NCBI RefSeq assembly: GCF_018623035.1
Contig: NZ_CP076023.1
Span: 3,906,001 to 3,970,000, forward strand
Direction: 5' to 3'
DNA: 64,000 bases
Source: Cellulomonas dongxiuzhuiae
GTDB taxonomy: Bacteria; Actinomycetota; Actinomycetes; Actinomycetales; Cellulomonadaceae
This document shows positions 33,023 to 40,606 of the stretch, in pieces (within the stretch, counting starts at the first letter, position 1; the number at the start of each line of letters is the position of its first letter). Position numbers and translations under genes: made by a program. The notes under the pieces were generated by a model. It was not told the DNA's origin. It made no database searches and saw only the letters and a list, made by a program, of their open reading frames with translations.

Positions 33023-33610
33023 ATGGCCGAGCCTCCCCTGCTGCTCCGATCCGATCCGGACCCGAGCTGGCTCCCGGCCGGAAGCCGCGCCGACGTGATG
33101 CTCGGTGAACCGCCTGCCGACGAGCCGACAGGTCTGGTTCGCCTCATGGTCCTTCGCGGTAACGAGTTCTTCTGCATGATGCGGGAACCTGACGGGCGGC
33201 TCGATATCCCCACGCGCCACGTCGCCGAAGGCGAAGATCCTCACGACACAGCCCACGCGCTCGCCTCAGTCGTGCTCGGCCCAGATGCCGAAGTTCGCCC
33301 GTGGGGCTATGTCCGCAACTTCGTCCCCACCCCATCAAACGACTATCCCTGGCCATCGCCGGTGGCATGCTTCACCGTCTGGCGTCCGATGTCGGGCGCG
33401 CCCGTCGTGCCGGGGCTGTGGTGCGCGCGGATCGAGCTCGGCACGCGGCACTGGTGGCCGCTGGCGGAGCAGGCGGCCCGCGGACCACACCCGGACAAGT
33501 CGGGTAGTCAGAGCTGCACTAATAAAGTGGTCGCGGATTTTCAAAGCAGGAGGGATCTCGACAACAGCGGCATCGGGAACTACATCTGCATATCCACGAA
33601 CCGCGAGTAG
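33023..33610 (+). CDS. Diverged NUDIX-like protein with repeat-derived tail
   Basis: 195 residues. Residues 35-150 look like a NUDIX-type fold (LVRLMVLRGNEFFCMMREPDGRLDIP, then HVAEGEDPHDTAHALASVVLG where the NUDIX helix should be), but the catalytic REUXEE glutamates are missing, so hydrolysis is doubtful. From about residue 163 the sequence (SQSCTNKVVADFQSRRDLD) is translated repeat S, followed by antisense dnaB sequence. The native C-terminus was replaced when the repeat arrived. The 3' end overlaps dnaB by 31 bases. Confidence 0.55.
   Translation: MAEPPLLLRSDPDPSWLPAGSRADVMLGEPPADEPTGLVRLMVLRGNEFFCMMREPDGRLDIPTRHVAEGEDPHDTAHALASVVLGPDAEVRPWGYVRNFVPTPSNDYPWPSPVACFTVWRPMSGAPVVPGLWCARIELGTRHWWPLAEQAARGPHPDKSGSQSCTNKVVADFQSRRDLDNSGIGNYICISTNRE
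33513..33563 (+). repeat. Repeat S, copy 2
   Basis: GCTGCACTAATAAAGTGG, then GGTCGCGGATTTTCAAAGCAGG and AGGGATCTCGACA. A block of 32 bases is identical to 29056-29087. It sits inside the end of the NUDIX-like frame, 17 bases from the dnaB stop. Confidence 0.65.
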
Positions 33611-34959
33611 TGCCCCTGGAACGCGACGGTGATCGTGTCCGTCGGACCGTTACGGTGCTTCGCCACGATCAAGTCCGCCTCGCCCGCCCGAGGAGATTCC
33701 TTTTCGTAAGCATCCTCGCGGTGCAAGAGGATCACCATGTCAGCATCCTGTTCGATGCTGCCACTTTCACGAAGGTCGCTCATCTGCGGCTTCTTGTCCG
33801 TGCGCTGCTCGGGACCACGGTTCAGCTGGGAGATCGCGATCACGGGGACCTCGATCTCCTTGGCGAGCAGCTTGAGGGCACGGGAGAACTCGGAGACCTC
33901 CTGCTGGCGGGACTCGACGCGCTTGCCGGACGTCATGAGCTGCAGGTAGTCGATGACGACCAGCTTGAGGTCGTGGCGCTGCTTGAGGCGCCGGCACTTG
34001 GCGCGGATCTCCATGAGCGACATGTTCGGGGAGTCGTCGATGAACAGCGGGGCCTCGCTGATGCGACCCATGGTCGCGGCGATCTTCGCCCAGTCGTCCT
34101 CGCCCATCGCACCGGTGCGCAGCTTCTGCAGGTGCACGCGTGCCTCGGCGGCCAGCAGACGCATCGTGATCTCGTTGCGACTCATCTCGAGGGAGAAGAC
34201 AACGGCAGCCATGTTGTGCTTGATGGCCGAGGAACGAACAATGTCGATTCCCAGGGTACTTTTGCCAATTGCCGGACGCGCCGCCAGCACGATCATCTGC
34301 CCCGGGTGCAGCCCGTTGGTCAGCCGGTCGAGGTCGGAGAACCCCGTGGGCACGCCGACCATGCCCTCGCCGCGGTGGCCGGCGGCCTCGATCTCGTCGA
34401 CGGTGCCGCCGATGACCTCGGACAGCGGCAGGTAGTCCTCGGACGCGCGGCGCTCGGTGACGGCGTAGACCTCGGCCTGCGCGTTGTTGACGAGCTCGTC
34501 GACGTCGCCGCCGTCGGTCGCGTAGCCGAGCTGCACGATGCGGGTGCCCGCCTCGACGAGCTTGCGCAGGATGGCGCGCTCACGCACGATCCGCGCGTAG
34601 AAGCCGGCATTGGCGGCGGTCGGGACGCCGGCGATGAGCGTGTGCAGGTAGGCGGCGCCGCCGATGCGGCCCATCTCGCCGCGCTTGGTCAGCTCGTCCG
34701 CGACGGTGATGGCGTCGGCGGGCTCACCGCGGCCGTACAGGTCGAGGATCGAGTCGTAGATCGCCTCGTGCGCGGGGCGGTAGAAGTCGGTGCCCTTGAT
34801 CTGCTCGATGACGTCGGCGATAGCGTCCTTGCTGATCATCATGCCGCCGAGCACGGACCGCTCGGCCTCGAGGTCCTGCGGCGGGGTGCGGTCGAAACCA
34901 CCGCCGCTGCTGCGCCCGCTGTCCGGCGGCGCGCCGTACTCGAGGTCCTCGATGGTCAC
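33580..34959 (-). CDS. dnaB: Replicative DNA helicase DnaB
   Basis: 459 residues, full family length, no intein. N-terminal helical domain with PPQDLEAERSVLGGMM; RecA-type motor with Walker A AARPAIGKST (226-235), Walker B LKLVVIDYLQLM and the arginine-finger region SDLRESGSIEQDADMVILLHREDAY. It unwinds DNA at the fork as a hexamer and is loaded by DnaA or a loader at the origin. It lies downstream of the ribosomal/ssb operon, as in other actinobacteria. A cluster of DnaA-box-like sites is in its upstream region. Confidence 0.97.
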   Translation of the reverse strand: MTIEDLEYGAPPDSGRSSGGGFDRTPPQDLEAERSVLGGMMISKDAIADVIEQIKGTDFYRPAHEAIYDSILDLYGRGEPADAITVADELTKRGEMGRIGGAAYLHTLIAGVPTAANAGFYARIVRERAILRKLVEAGTRIVQLGYATDGGDVDELVNNAQAEVYAVTERRASEDYLPLSEVIGGTVDEIEAAGHRGEGMVGVPTGFSDLDRLTNGLHPGQMIVLAARPAIGKSTLGIDIVRSSAIKHNMAAVVFSLEMSRNEITMRLLAAEARVHLQKLRTGAMGEDDWAKIAATMGRISEAPLFIDDSPNMSLMEIRAKCRRLKQRHDLKLVVIDYLQLMTSGKRVESRQQEVSEFSRALKLLAKEIEVPVIAISQLNRGPEQRTDKKPQMSDLRESGSIEQDADMVILLHREDAYEKESPRAGEADLIVAKHRNGPTDTITVAFQGHYSRFVDMQM

Positions 34960-35116
34960 CTGTCACCTACTCCTGCTCGTCCCCACCCGTTGGAACACGT
35001 GTTCTACCGGGACCCTCCGACAGTGACCCTCGCGCGCGTCCTCTGCGGGACGACGTCTCCCACCGGGACCTGCCTTCGCGAGGCTAGGCCTGCGGCGCCC
35101 CGGACCCAAACGGGTG

Positions 35117-35194
35117 TGTGCACAGGCCGGTGGACAGCGTGTGGACAACCCCTTCAGCCCTGTGTGCACAGGTTGGGGATGAGCCTGTGGACAG
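35117..35194. other. Cluster of five DnaA-box-like sequences
   Basis: TGTGCACAG (35117), GGTGGACAG (35129), TGTGGACAA (35140), TGTGCACAG (35163) and TGTGGACAG (35186), all in one orientation in 78 bases. TGTGGACAA is the exact complement of the actinobacterial box TTGTCCACA. They lie between dnaB and the MATE gene, 160-235 bases before the dnaB start. Confidence 0.6.
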
Positions 35195-35250
35195 AGCGGG
35201 TGATGTGGTCCCGTCAGGCGTCTCACCGGCGCATACGCTGTGCACGTGCT

Positions 35251-36708
35251 GTGGAGCGAAGAAGATTCGGCCGACGTTCACCTGGTGGACGTCTGAACCG
35301 CCCGTCGGACACCTCGGGCCCGGGCTCGTCGGAACCTGCACCCCCCGCTGGGCCGCCCGAGGGACGTCCGCACGACCCCGTCGTCCACACCCCCGCCCCC
35401 ACGCCGGACCGCCAGATCCTCGTCCTGGCCGTCCCCGCGCTGGGCGCCCTGGTCGCCGAGCCCCTGTTCGTGCTCGTCGACTCCGCGATGGTCGGTCACC
35501 TCGGCACCGACTCGCTCGCTGGCCTCGCGCTCGCCTCGACGGTCCTCGTCACCGTCGTGGGCCTGTGCGTCTTCCTCGCCTACGCGACGACCGCGGCCGT
35601 GGCGCGGCGCGTCGGCGCGGGCGACCTGCGCGCCGCCCTGCAGACCGGCGTCGACGGCATGTGGCTCGGCCTGGGCCTGGGCATCGCCCTCGCCGCCGCC
35701 ACGTGGGCGGCCGCACCGTGGCTCGTCGCGGTGCTCGGCGCCGACGGCACCGTCGCCACGCAGGCCGTGACGTACCTGCGCTGGTCGGTGCCCGGCCTGC
35801 CCGGCATGCTCCTCGTCCTGGCCGCCACGGGCGCGCTGCGCGGCCTGCAGGACACCCGCACACCGCTCGTCGTCGCCGCGTCCGGCGCCGTCACCAACGC
35901 GGTCCTCAACGCCGTGCTCATCTACGGCCTGGGCCTCGGCATCGCCGGCTCCGGGCTCGGGACGGCCCTCGCACAGCTCGGCATGGCCGCGTGGCTCGTC
36001 GTCGTGGTCGTCCGCGGCGCCCGTGCGGCCGGCGCCCGCCTGAACCCCGCGGCAGGCGGCATCTGGGCCAACGCCCGCGCGGGCCTCCCCCTGCTGGTCC
36101 GCACGGCGACGCTGCGGCTCGCCATCCTCCTGACCGTGTGGACCGCGACCGGCCTGGGCCCCGCCGCGCTCGCCGGGCACCAGGTGGTCAACGCCGTCTG
36201 GGGCCTGACCGCGTTCGCGCTCGACGCCCTGGCGATCGCCGCGCAGGCGCTCGTCGGGCAGGCGCTCGGTGCGCGCGACGTGGAGCGCGCGCGGGCCGTG
36301 CTGCGCCGCACGCTGCAGTGGGGCCTGGGTGCGGGGGCCGTCCTGGGCGTCCTCGTGGGTGCTCTCGCGCCCCTCTACGTGCGGGTCTTCTCCCCCGACG
36401 CCGACGTGCAGCACGCGGCCGTCCTCGGCCTCGTCGTCGCCGCCGTGGCGCTTCCCATGGCGGGCTGGGTGTTCGTCCTCGACGGCGTGCTCATCGGTGC
36501 CGGCGACGGCCCGTTCCTCGCGTGGGCGGGCGTCGTCACTCTCGTCGCCTACGTGCCCGCGGCCCTCGCCGTGCACGCGTGGGCGCCGCCGGGCGCCGTG
36601 GGGATCGTCTGGCTGTGGGTCGCGTTCGCCGTCGTCTTCATGGCGGCCCGCGCGCTGACGACGGGCCTGCGCGCCCGCGGTACCGCCTGGATGGTCCTCG
36701 GCGCCTGA
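35251..36708 (+). CDS. MATE family efflux transporter
   Basis: 485 residues from a GTG at 35251 (the N-terminal 40 residues are hydrophilic and the start uncertain). Twelve membrane helices in two similar halves; the first helix has PLFVLVDSAMVGHLGT, the typical MATE/DinF signature, and the second half LAGHQVVNAVWGLTAFALDALAIAAQALVGQALG. These carriers export cationic compounds using H+ or Na+. The long antisense-free frame upstream that runs across dnaB is not real. A detached copy of the C-terminus occurs at 38119-38247. Confidence 0.92.
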   Translation: MERRRFGRRSPGGRLNRPSDTSGPGSSEPAPPAGPPEGRPHDPVVHTPAPTPDRQILVLAVPALGALVAEPLFVLVDSAMVGHLGTDSLAGLALASTVLVTVVGLCVFLAYATTAAVARRVGAGDLRAALQTGVDGMWLGLGLGIALAAATWAAAPWLVAVLGADGTVATQAVTYLRWSVPGLPGMLLVLAATGALRGLQDTRTPLVVAASGAVTNAVLNAVLIYGLGLGIAGSGLGTALAQLGMAAWLVVVVVRGARAAGARLNPAAGGIWANARAGLPLLVRTATLRLAILLTVWTATGLGPAALAGHQVVNAVWGLTAFALDALAIAAQALVGQALGARDVERARAVLRRTLQWGLGAGAVLGVLVGALAPLYVRVFSPDADVQHAAVLGLVVAAVALPMAGWVFVLDGVLIGAGDGPFLAWAGVVTLVAYVPAALAVHAWAPPGAVGIVWLWVAFAVVFMAARALTTGLRARGTAWMVLGA

Positions 36709-36746
36709 CCCGCCGCGGCACACCTCACCGCAGCGTCGGTCAGGCG
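36702..36746. terminator. Possible bidirectional terminator
   Basis: CGCCTGACC (36702-36710) pairs exactly with GGTCAGGCG (36738-36746) across 27 bases, at the convergent ends of the MATE gene and the small membrane protein gene. Confidence 0.4.
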
Positions 36747-36964
36747 ACGACCCGGTGGTGCCGACGGTCCCGGCCGCCGCCGAGGGACATCGCGGCGTAC
36801 ACCAGCGCCGCCGTTCCCATCGTCAGGAGCGCGACCCCCATCGGCAGGTCGTCGGCGGCACGCAGGACGCCCGTCGCGCCGACGGCCACCCCCAGCACAG
36901 CGCTCGCCCCGACCCGTGCGGCCAGCGGCAGCTGCTCCCGCGTCCACGCGTGCACCGTGTCCAT
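36740..36964 (-). CDS. Small two-helix membrane protein
   Basis: 74 residues, ATG 36964 preceded by GAGGGAGGTCGAC. Two helices (ARVGASAVLGVAVGATGVL and MGVALLTMGTAALVYAAMSLGG) and a basic C-terminus. Longer upstream start at 37102 lacks a ribosome site. Function unknown. Confidence 0.6.
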   Translation of the reverse strand: MDTVHAWTREQLPLAARVGASAVLGVAVGATGVLRAADDLPMGVALLTMGTAALVYAAMSLGGGRDRRHHRVVA

Positions 36965-37174
36965 GTCGACCTCCCTCAGCGCGGTCGCGGAACCGCCCGC
37001 GCCGTCGTCCTCGACGCTAGTCAGCGCGGCGCGTCGTGCCGACCCCCGCCGGAACGACCCGGCATCCGCCCTCCGGAGGACCCGCCAGGGCGACGGGGTC
37101 ATCCGCAGGGCTGGGGTCAGGCGTGCTCCGCCGGGCCCTGGCGGCCGGCCGACGGCGCGTCCGGCGCGTCCCGG

Positions 37175-37786
37175 TCAGGAGCCTGCGCCGCGCGCCTCGT
37201 GCCGGACGCCGCCCTCGACGACCTCGCGAGCACCATGAACGTCACCCGACGGGAGGTCGACCTGGTCGAAAGGCACCACCTCGGCGGGGTTCGCACGATC
37301 GACGATCGCCCTGGAGCACTCGACCCCCGACGGCGCCCCGAGCCCGGATGCCATGACGGGCACCTGCCAGCAGGTCCCCACCACATAGCGCGCGTGCGTC
37401 ACGCCGACCTGCGCGTACCCGCTGCCCTCGGTGTAGAGGACCAGCACCAGTTCCCCGCTGCTCGCGTCGGTGGTGAGTGCGACGGTGCCGGCGAACATCT
37501 CCAGGCGGTCAGCCGTGCGCACGGCTTCGTTGTCCCGGTCGAGCACGCTGATGCCCACGCACTCGCCGAGCTCCGTCGCCAGGAGGCCTGCGTCCGACGC
37601 CCCGGCCCACAGGGCCGGGGCTCGGGACTCGAGGCAGCCGAGGGCCTCCGCCACGTTCCGTGGCAGGTCGGCCCGTGCCGCGTCGTCCGCACGCTGCTCG
37701 ACGTGCTGCGCTCCGCACCCCGTGAGCGCGACGGTGAGCGTCGCGGCGAGGAGCGCGCCGCGCCGCACGTCACGGGAGGCGTGCAA
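37175..37786 (-). CDS. Secreted lipoprotein, unknown function
   Basis: 203 residues. A lipoprotein signal peptide with lipobox ALTGC (Cys24). The mature part has DLPRNVAEALGCLES, ...ELGECVGISVLDRDNEAV, ...TCWQVPVMA and VECSRAIVD: four cysteines, probably two disulfides. No known domain. The start overlaps the upstream small gene by 17 bases, so they may be co-transcribed. Confidence 0.75.
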   Translation of the reverse strand: MHASRDVRRGALLAATLTVALTGCGAQHVEQRADDAARADLPRNVAEALGCLESRAPALWAGASDAGLLATELGECVGISVLDRDNEAVRTADRLEMFAGTVALTTDASSGELVLVLYTEGSGYAQVGVTHARYVVGTCWQVPVMASGLGAPSGVECSRAIVDRANPAEVVPFDQVDLPSGDVHGAREVVEGGVRHEARGAGS

Positions 37787-38000
37787 GCGTGTCCTCCAGT
37801 GCCCGTGCGGAGAAGCCCGTCCCGTTCGTGTCCGGGGTCAGGCCGGACTCGTCGAGCTCGACCACGCCGCCCGCCGCGGCCGGGGCGTCCTCCACGGCGT
37901 CCGGCGCGCCGGACGCCGACGTGTCGACGGGCACCAGCGGCATCCCGATCAGGGCAAGGGCGACAGGGCCGTCCAGGGCAGCACGCGAGAACAGACGCAT
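37770..38000 (-). CDS. Small exported or membrane hypothetical protein
   Basis: 76 residues from ATG 38000. A hydrophobic N-terminal stretch (DGPVALALIGMPLVPV), then an acidic, Ala/Gly-rich region ending SARALEDTLARLP. Overlaps the lipoprotein gene. Alternatively it is the N-terminal part of a longer system that has been shortened. Function unknown. Confidence 0.45.
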   Translation of the reverse strand: MRLFSRAALDGPVALALIGMPLVPVDTSASGAPDAVEDAPAAAGGVVELDESGLTPDTNGTGFSARALEDTLARLP

Positions 38001-38118
38001 GTAACGAGACCCCCTGACTGAGTCGTCAGCAGCCCCCACGTCGTCACATCGTGCCCGAGCGCGCGTGGCCGGCTCAGGCGTTCGGGAGTGACCTGTATCA
38101 CTTCATCCGACATCCTCG

Positions 38119-38247
38119 GGTCAGCCAGGCGGCGCGGCCGGCCTGGCCTGGCTGTGTGCCGCGTTCGCGGTCGTCTTCATGGCCGCACGCGCCGTCACGA
38201 CGGGCCTGCGGGCGCGCGGCACCAGCTGGATGGTGGTCGGCGTCTGA
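38119..38247 (+). pseudogene. Detached duplicate of the MATE transporter C-terminus
   Basis: 42 codons plus stop that align without gaps to the end of the MATE gene (36580-36708): here QPGGAAGLAWLC, AFAVVFMAARAVTTGLRARG, TSWMVVGV and stop; there PPGAVGIVWLWV and the same following motif. About four fifths of the bases agree. There is no start, and upstream sequence is unrelated. It is the remains of a tandem MATE paralogue or of a duplication. Confidence 0.65.
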
Positions 38248-38254
38248 CGCCCGG

Positions 38255-38572
38255 TCAGGCGTCCCCGCCGCCACCCCCGCCGCCGTCGCCGCCCCCGCCG
38301 TCGGGGCCGGAGTCGCCGTCGACCGCGGCCGCCTCGCCACCACCCCCGCCCTCGCGTCCCTTGGCGGACGTGTTCGCGCCGACCGCGGACAGCGCCATGA
38401 ACACGACGCCGATGGCGAAGAACGCGGTCCGGCTGCTGTCACCGCTCGACATCCCCGACAGGCCCAGGACGAAGAACACCAGGCCGATGGCGAGGAACGC
38501 GCCGTTCTGCACGCCCCGAGCGCCCTTCACATCCGCGTCGCCGTCACCCTGCTCGCGCTGCTCGTCGACCAT
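38255..38572 (-). CDS. Small membrane protein with Gly/Asp-rich tail
   Basis: 105 residues from ATG 38572 (GGAGG upstream). Cytoplasmic start rich in charges (VDEQREQGDGDADVKG), two helices (NGAFLAIGLVFFVLGLSGM and AFFAIGVVFMALSAVGA), then a tail of glycines and aspartates. Function unknown; a similar gene is often present near rplI in this group. Confidence 0.6.
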   Translation of the reverse strand: MVDEQREQGDGDADVKGARGVQNGAFLAIGLVFFVLGLSGMSSGDSSRTAFFAIGVVFMALSAVGANTSAKGREGGGGGEAAAVDGDSGPDGGGGDGGGGGGGDA

Positions 38573-38680
38573 GCGTGCCTCCGCTCGTGGTGGTCCCGCC
38601 AGCCTAGGCACGGCCGCCGGCGCCACCCAGGGCCCCGGGATGGAGATCCCTCTCCGTCCGCAGACGGAGTCCGGACGCAC

Positions 38681-38715
38681 CGAGGCCCCGCACCCTGTCT
38701 GGGTGCGGGGCCTCG
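38681..38715 (-). terminator. Terminator of the rpsF-ssb-rpsR-rplI operon
   Basis: CGAGGCCCCGCACCC (38681-38695) and its perfect complement (38701-38715) enclose TGTCT, 20 bases beyond the rplI stop. A second hairpin CTCCGTC-cgca-GACGGAG follows at 38652-38669. No T run. Confidence 0.75.
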
Positions 38716-38735
38716 AGCGCGATCAGCGCGTCAGG

Positions 38736-39185
38736 TCAGACGGAGACGACCTTGACGGTCACCTTCGCCGAGACCTCCGGGTGCAGGCGGACCTGCACCG
38801 TGTACTCGCCGGTCGACTTGATCGCCTGGGCGACCTCGATCTTGCGCTTGTCGACGGCCGGGGCACCGGCGGCCTTGATCGCGGCAGCGATCTCGGCCGT
38901 GGTGACGGCACCGAACAGCCGGCCCGACTCGCCGGACTTGGCCGAGACGGTGACGGGGTTGGCCTGCAGGGAGTCCCGCACGGCCTTCGCGTCGTCGAGC
39001 GTGGCGATCTCGCGCGCCTTGCGGGCACGACGGATCGCGGAGACGTCCTTCTCGGCACCCTTGGTCCACGGCGTGGCCAGGCTGCGCGGGATGAGGTAGT
39101 TACGGGCGTACCCGTCCTTCACCTCGACGATGTCGCCAGGGGCACCGAGACCGGTGACCTCGTGGGTCAGGATGATCTTCGCCAT
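38736..39185 (-). CDS. rplI: 50S ribosomal protein L9
   Basis: 149 residues. N-terminal motif [37 protein letters not shown] is the L9 signature, with the long connecting helix and C-terminal domain ([14 protein letters not shown]). L9 binds 23S rRNA near the base of the L1 stalk. Last gene of the rpsF-ssb-rpsR-rplI operon, 14 bases after rpsR. Confidence 0.98.
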   Translation of the reverse strand: MAKIILTHEVTGLGAPGDIVEVKDGYARNYLIPRSLATPWTKGAEKDVSAIRRARKAREIATLDDAKAVRDSLQANPVTVSAKSGESGRLFGAVTTAEIAAAIKAAGAPAVDKRKIEVAQAIKSTGEYTVQVRLHPEVSAKVTVKVVSV

Positions 39186-39199
39186 GGGTCAGTCCTTTC

Positions 39200-39436
39200 T
39201 CAGCGAGCCGACGACGAGTACGGCAGGAGTGCCATCTCGCGTGCGTTCTTGACTGCACGGGCGATCTGGCGCTGCTCCTGCACGGAGACACCGGTCACGC
39301 GACGCGCGCGGATCTTCCCGCGGTCGGAGATGAACTTGCGGAGCAGAGCCGTGTCCTTGTAGTCGACCGTGTCGATCTTGGCGGCCTTGAGGGGGTTCTG
39401 CTTCTTCTTGGGCTTGCGGACGACGGGCTTGGCCAT
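39200..39436 (-). CDS. rpsR: 30S ribosomal protein S18
   Basis: 78 residues with S18 core [31 protein letters not shown] and [18 protein letters not shown]. It has no zinc-type Cys pairs, so it is the zinc-independent form or the only copy. Partner of S6 on 16S rRNA; encoded between ssb and rplI. Confidence 0.98.
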   Translation of the reverse strand: MAKPVVRKPKKKQNPLKAAKIDTVDYKDTALLRKFISDRGKIRARRVTGVSVQEQRQIARAVKNAREMALLPYSSSAR

Positions 39437-39513
39437 CGTGGTGCTCCTTTGTCTGTGGAGCCCCGAGCGTTGCCGTGCTCGGGGATGGAGTGTTCAGGTG
39501 TGCGAGGCGCCGA

Positions 39514-40047
39514 TCAGAACGGGGGCTCGTCGGAGTAGCCGCCGCCGGACCCACCACCCGCGGGCGTGGCCCACGGGTCGTCGGTCTGGCCGCCGCCACC
39601 GGACGACGAACCGCCGCCGCCGAAGCCGCCACCGCCGGAGTTGCCGCCGCCACCGCCGCCACCGAAGTTGCCACCGCCGGAGCGCTGGGTCCGCGTGACC
39701 TTGGCGGTCGCGTACCGCAGCGACGGGCCGACCTCGTCGACCTGCAGCTCGTACACGGTGCGCTTCTCGCCCTCGCGGGTCTCGTAGGACCGCTGCGAGA
39801 GCCGGCCCTGCACGATGACGCGGGTGCCCTTGGTGAGGGACTCGGCGACGGACTCGGCCGCCTCACGCCAGATCGAGCAGCGCAGGAACAGGGTCTCCCC
39901 GTCCTTCCACTCGTTGGACTGGCGGTCGAACGTGCGGGGCGTGGACGCGACGGTGAAGTTCGCGACCGCGGCGCCCGACGGGGTGAAGCGCAGCTCCGGG
40001 TCCCCGGTCAGGTTCCCGATCACCGTGATGGTGGTCTCGCCGGCCAT
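39514..40047 (-). CDS. ssb: Single-stranded DNA-binding protein
   Basis: 177 residues. OB-fold with [30 protein letters not shown] and [30 protein letters not shown]; a flexible Gly/Ser-rich linker; acidic tip DEPPF at the very end, which binds partner proteins. Forms tetramers that coat single-stranded DNA. Second gene of the rpsF operon. Confidence 0.98.
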   Translation of the reverse strand: MAGETTITVIGNLTGDPELRFTPSGAAVANFTVASTPRTFDRQSNEWKDGETLFLRCSIWREAAESVAESLTKGTRVIVQGRLSQRSYETREGEKRTVYELQVDEVGPSLRYATAKVTRTQRSGGGNFGGGGGGGNSGGGGFGGGGSSSGGGGQTDDPWATPAGGGSGGGYSDEPPF

Positions 40048-40141
40048 GACGGCCTCCTCGCTCGTTCGTAAGGTTCGGCTGCGGCGTGGTGCCGCGGATG
40101 CTGGGGCCCGACGCTAGCGACGGGCACCGACACGGAAGGAC

Positions 40142-40435
40142 TCAGGCCTCGCGGCGCAGGACCTTCGTGCGCAGGACGACCTCGTTGAGGCCGAGCTGAC
40201 GGTCCAGCTCCTTGGCCGTGGCGGGCGACGCGGTGAAGTCGACGACGGCGTAGATGCCCTCGGCCTTCTTCTGGATGTCGTACGCGAGGCGACGACGGCC
40301 CCACACGTCCACCTTGTCGACAGTGCCACCGTCGGTCTTGACGACCGTCAGGTACTTGTCGAGCGACGGAGCAACGGTGCGCTCCTCGATCTCGGGGTCG
40401 AGGATGATCATGATCTCGTACTGACGCAGGCTCAT
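40142..40435 (-). CDS. rpsF: 30S ribosomal protein S6
   Basis: 97 residues, ATG 40435 five bases after GGAGG; a GTG two codons upstream is the alternative. S6 motifs [39 protein letters not shown] and [11 protein letters not shown]. First gene of the rpsF-ssb-rpsR-rplI operon. S6 pairs with S18 in the 30S platform. Confidence 0.98.
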   Translation of the reverse strand: MSLRQYEIMIILDPEIEERTVAPSLDKYLTVVKTDGGTVDKVDVWGRRRLAYDIQKKAEGIYAVVDFTASPATAKELDRQLGLNEVVLRTKVLRREA

Positions 40436-40606
40436 ACCCACCTCCTCTGGTCTTCGCGGTCACGGTCGGTCCGTGACAGGAGGGTCTCAAGCGTCTCGAC
40501 GCGCCCGTTCCCGACGAGTGTCAGGGGTGGCGGGCACGACGAACCGTCCCGTGAGGGACGGCGGTCGCCCAGCCTACCGGTTGGCGGGCCGTCGACCGAA
40601 TCGCCG

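Noticed and set aside
24700..33600. Complete insertion sequence
   Set aside because: Repeats look like element ends, but no transposase or resolvase gene lies in the region, so no whole IS can be claimed.
33610..36708. 1032-codon plus-strand open frame across dnaB
   Set aside because: Its first 550 codons are antisense to dnaB and have no recognisable domain; only the part from about 35251 (MATE transporter) is real.
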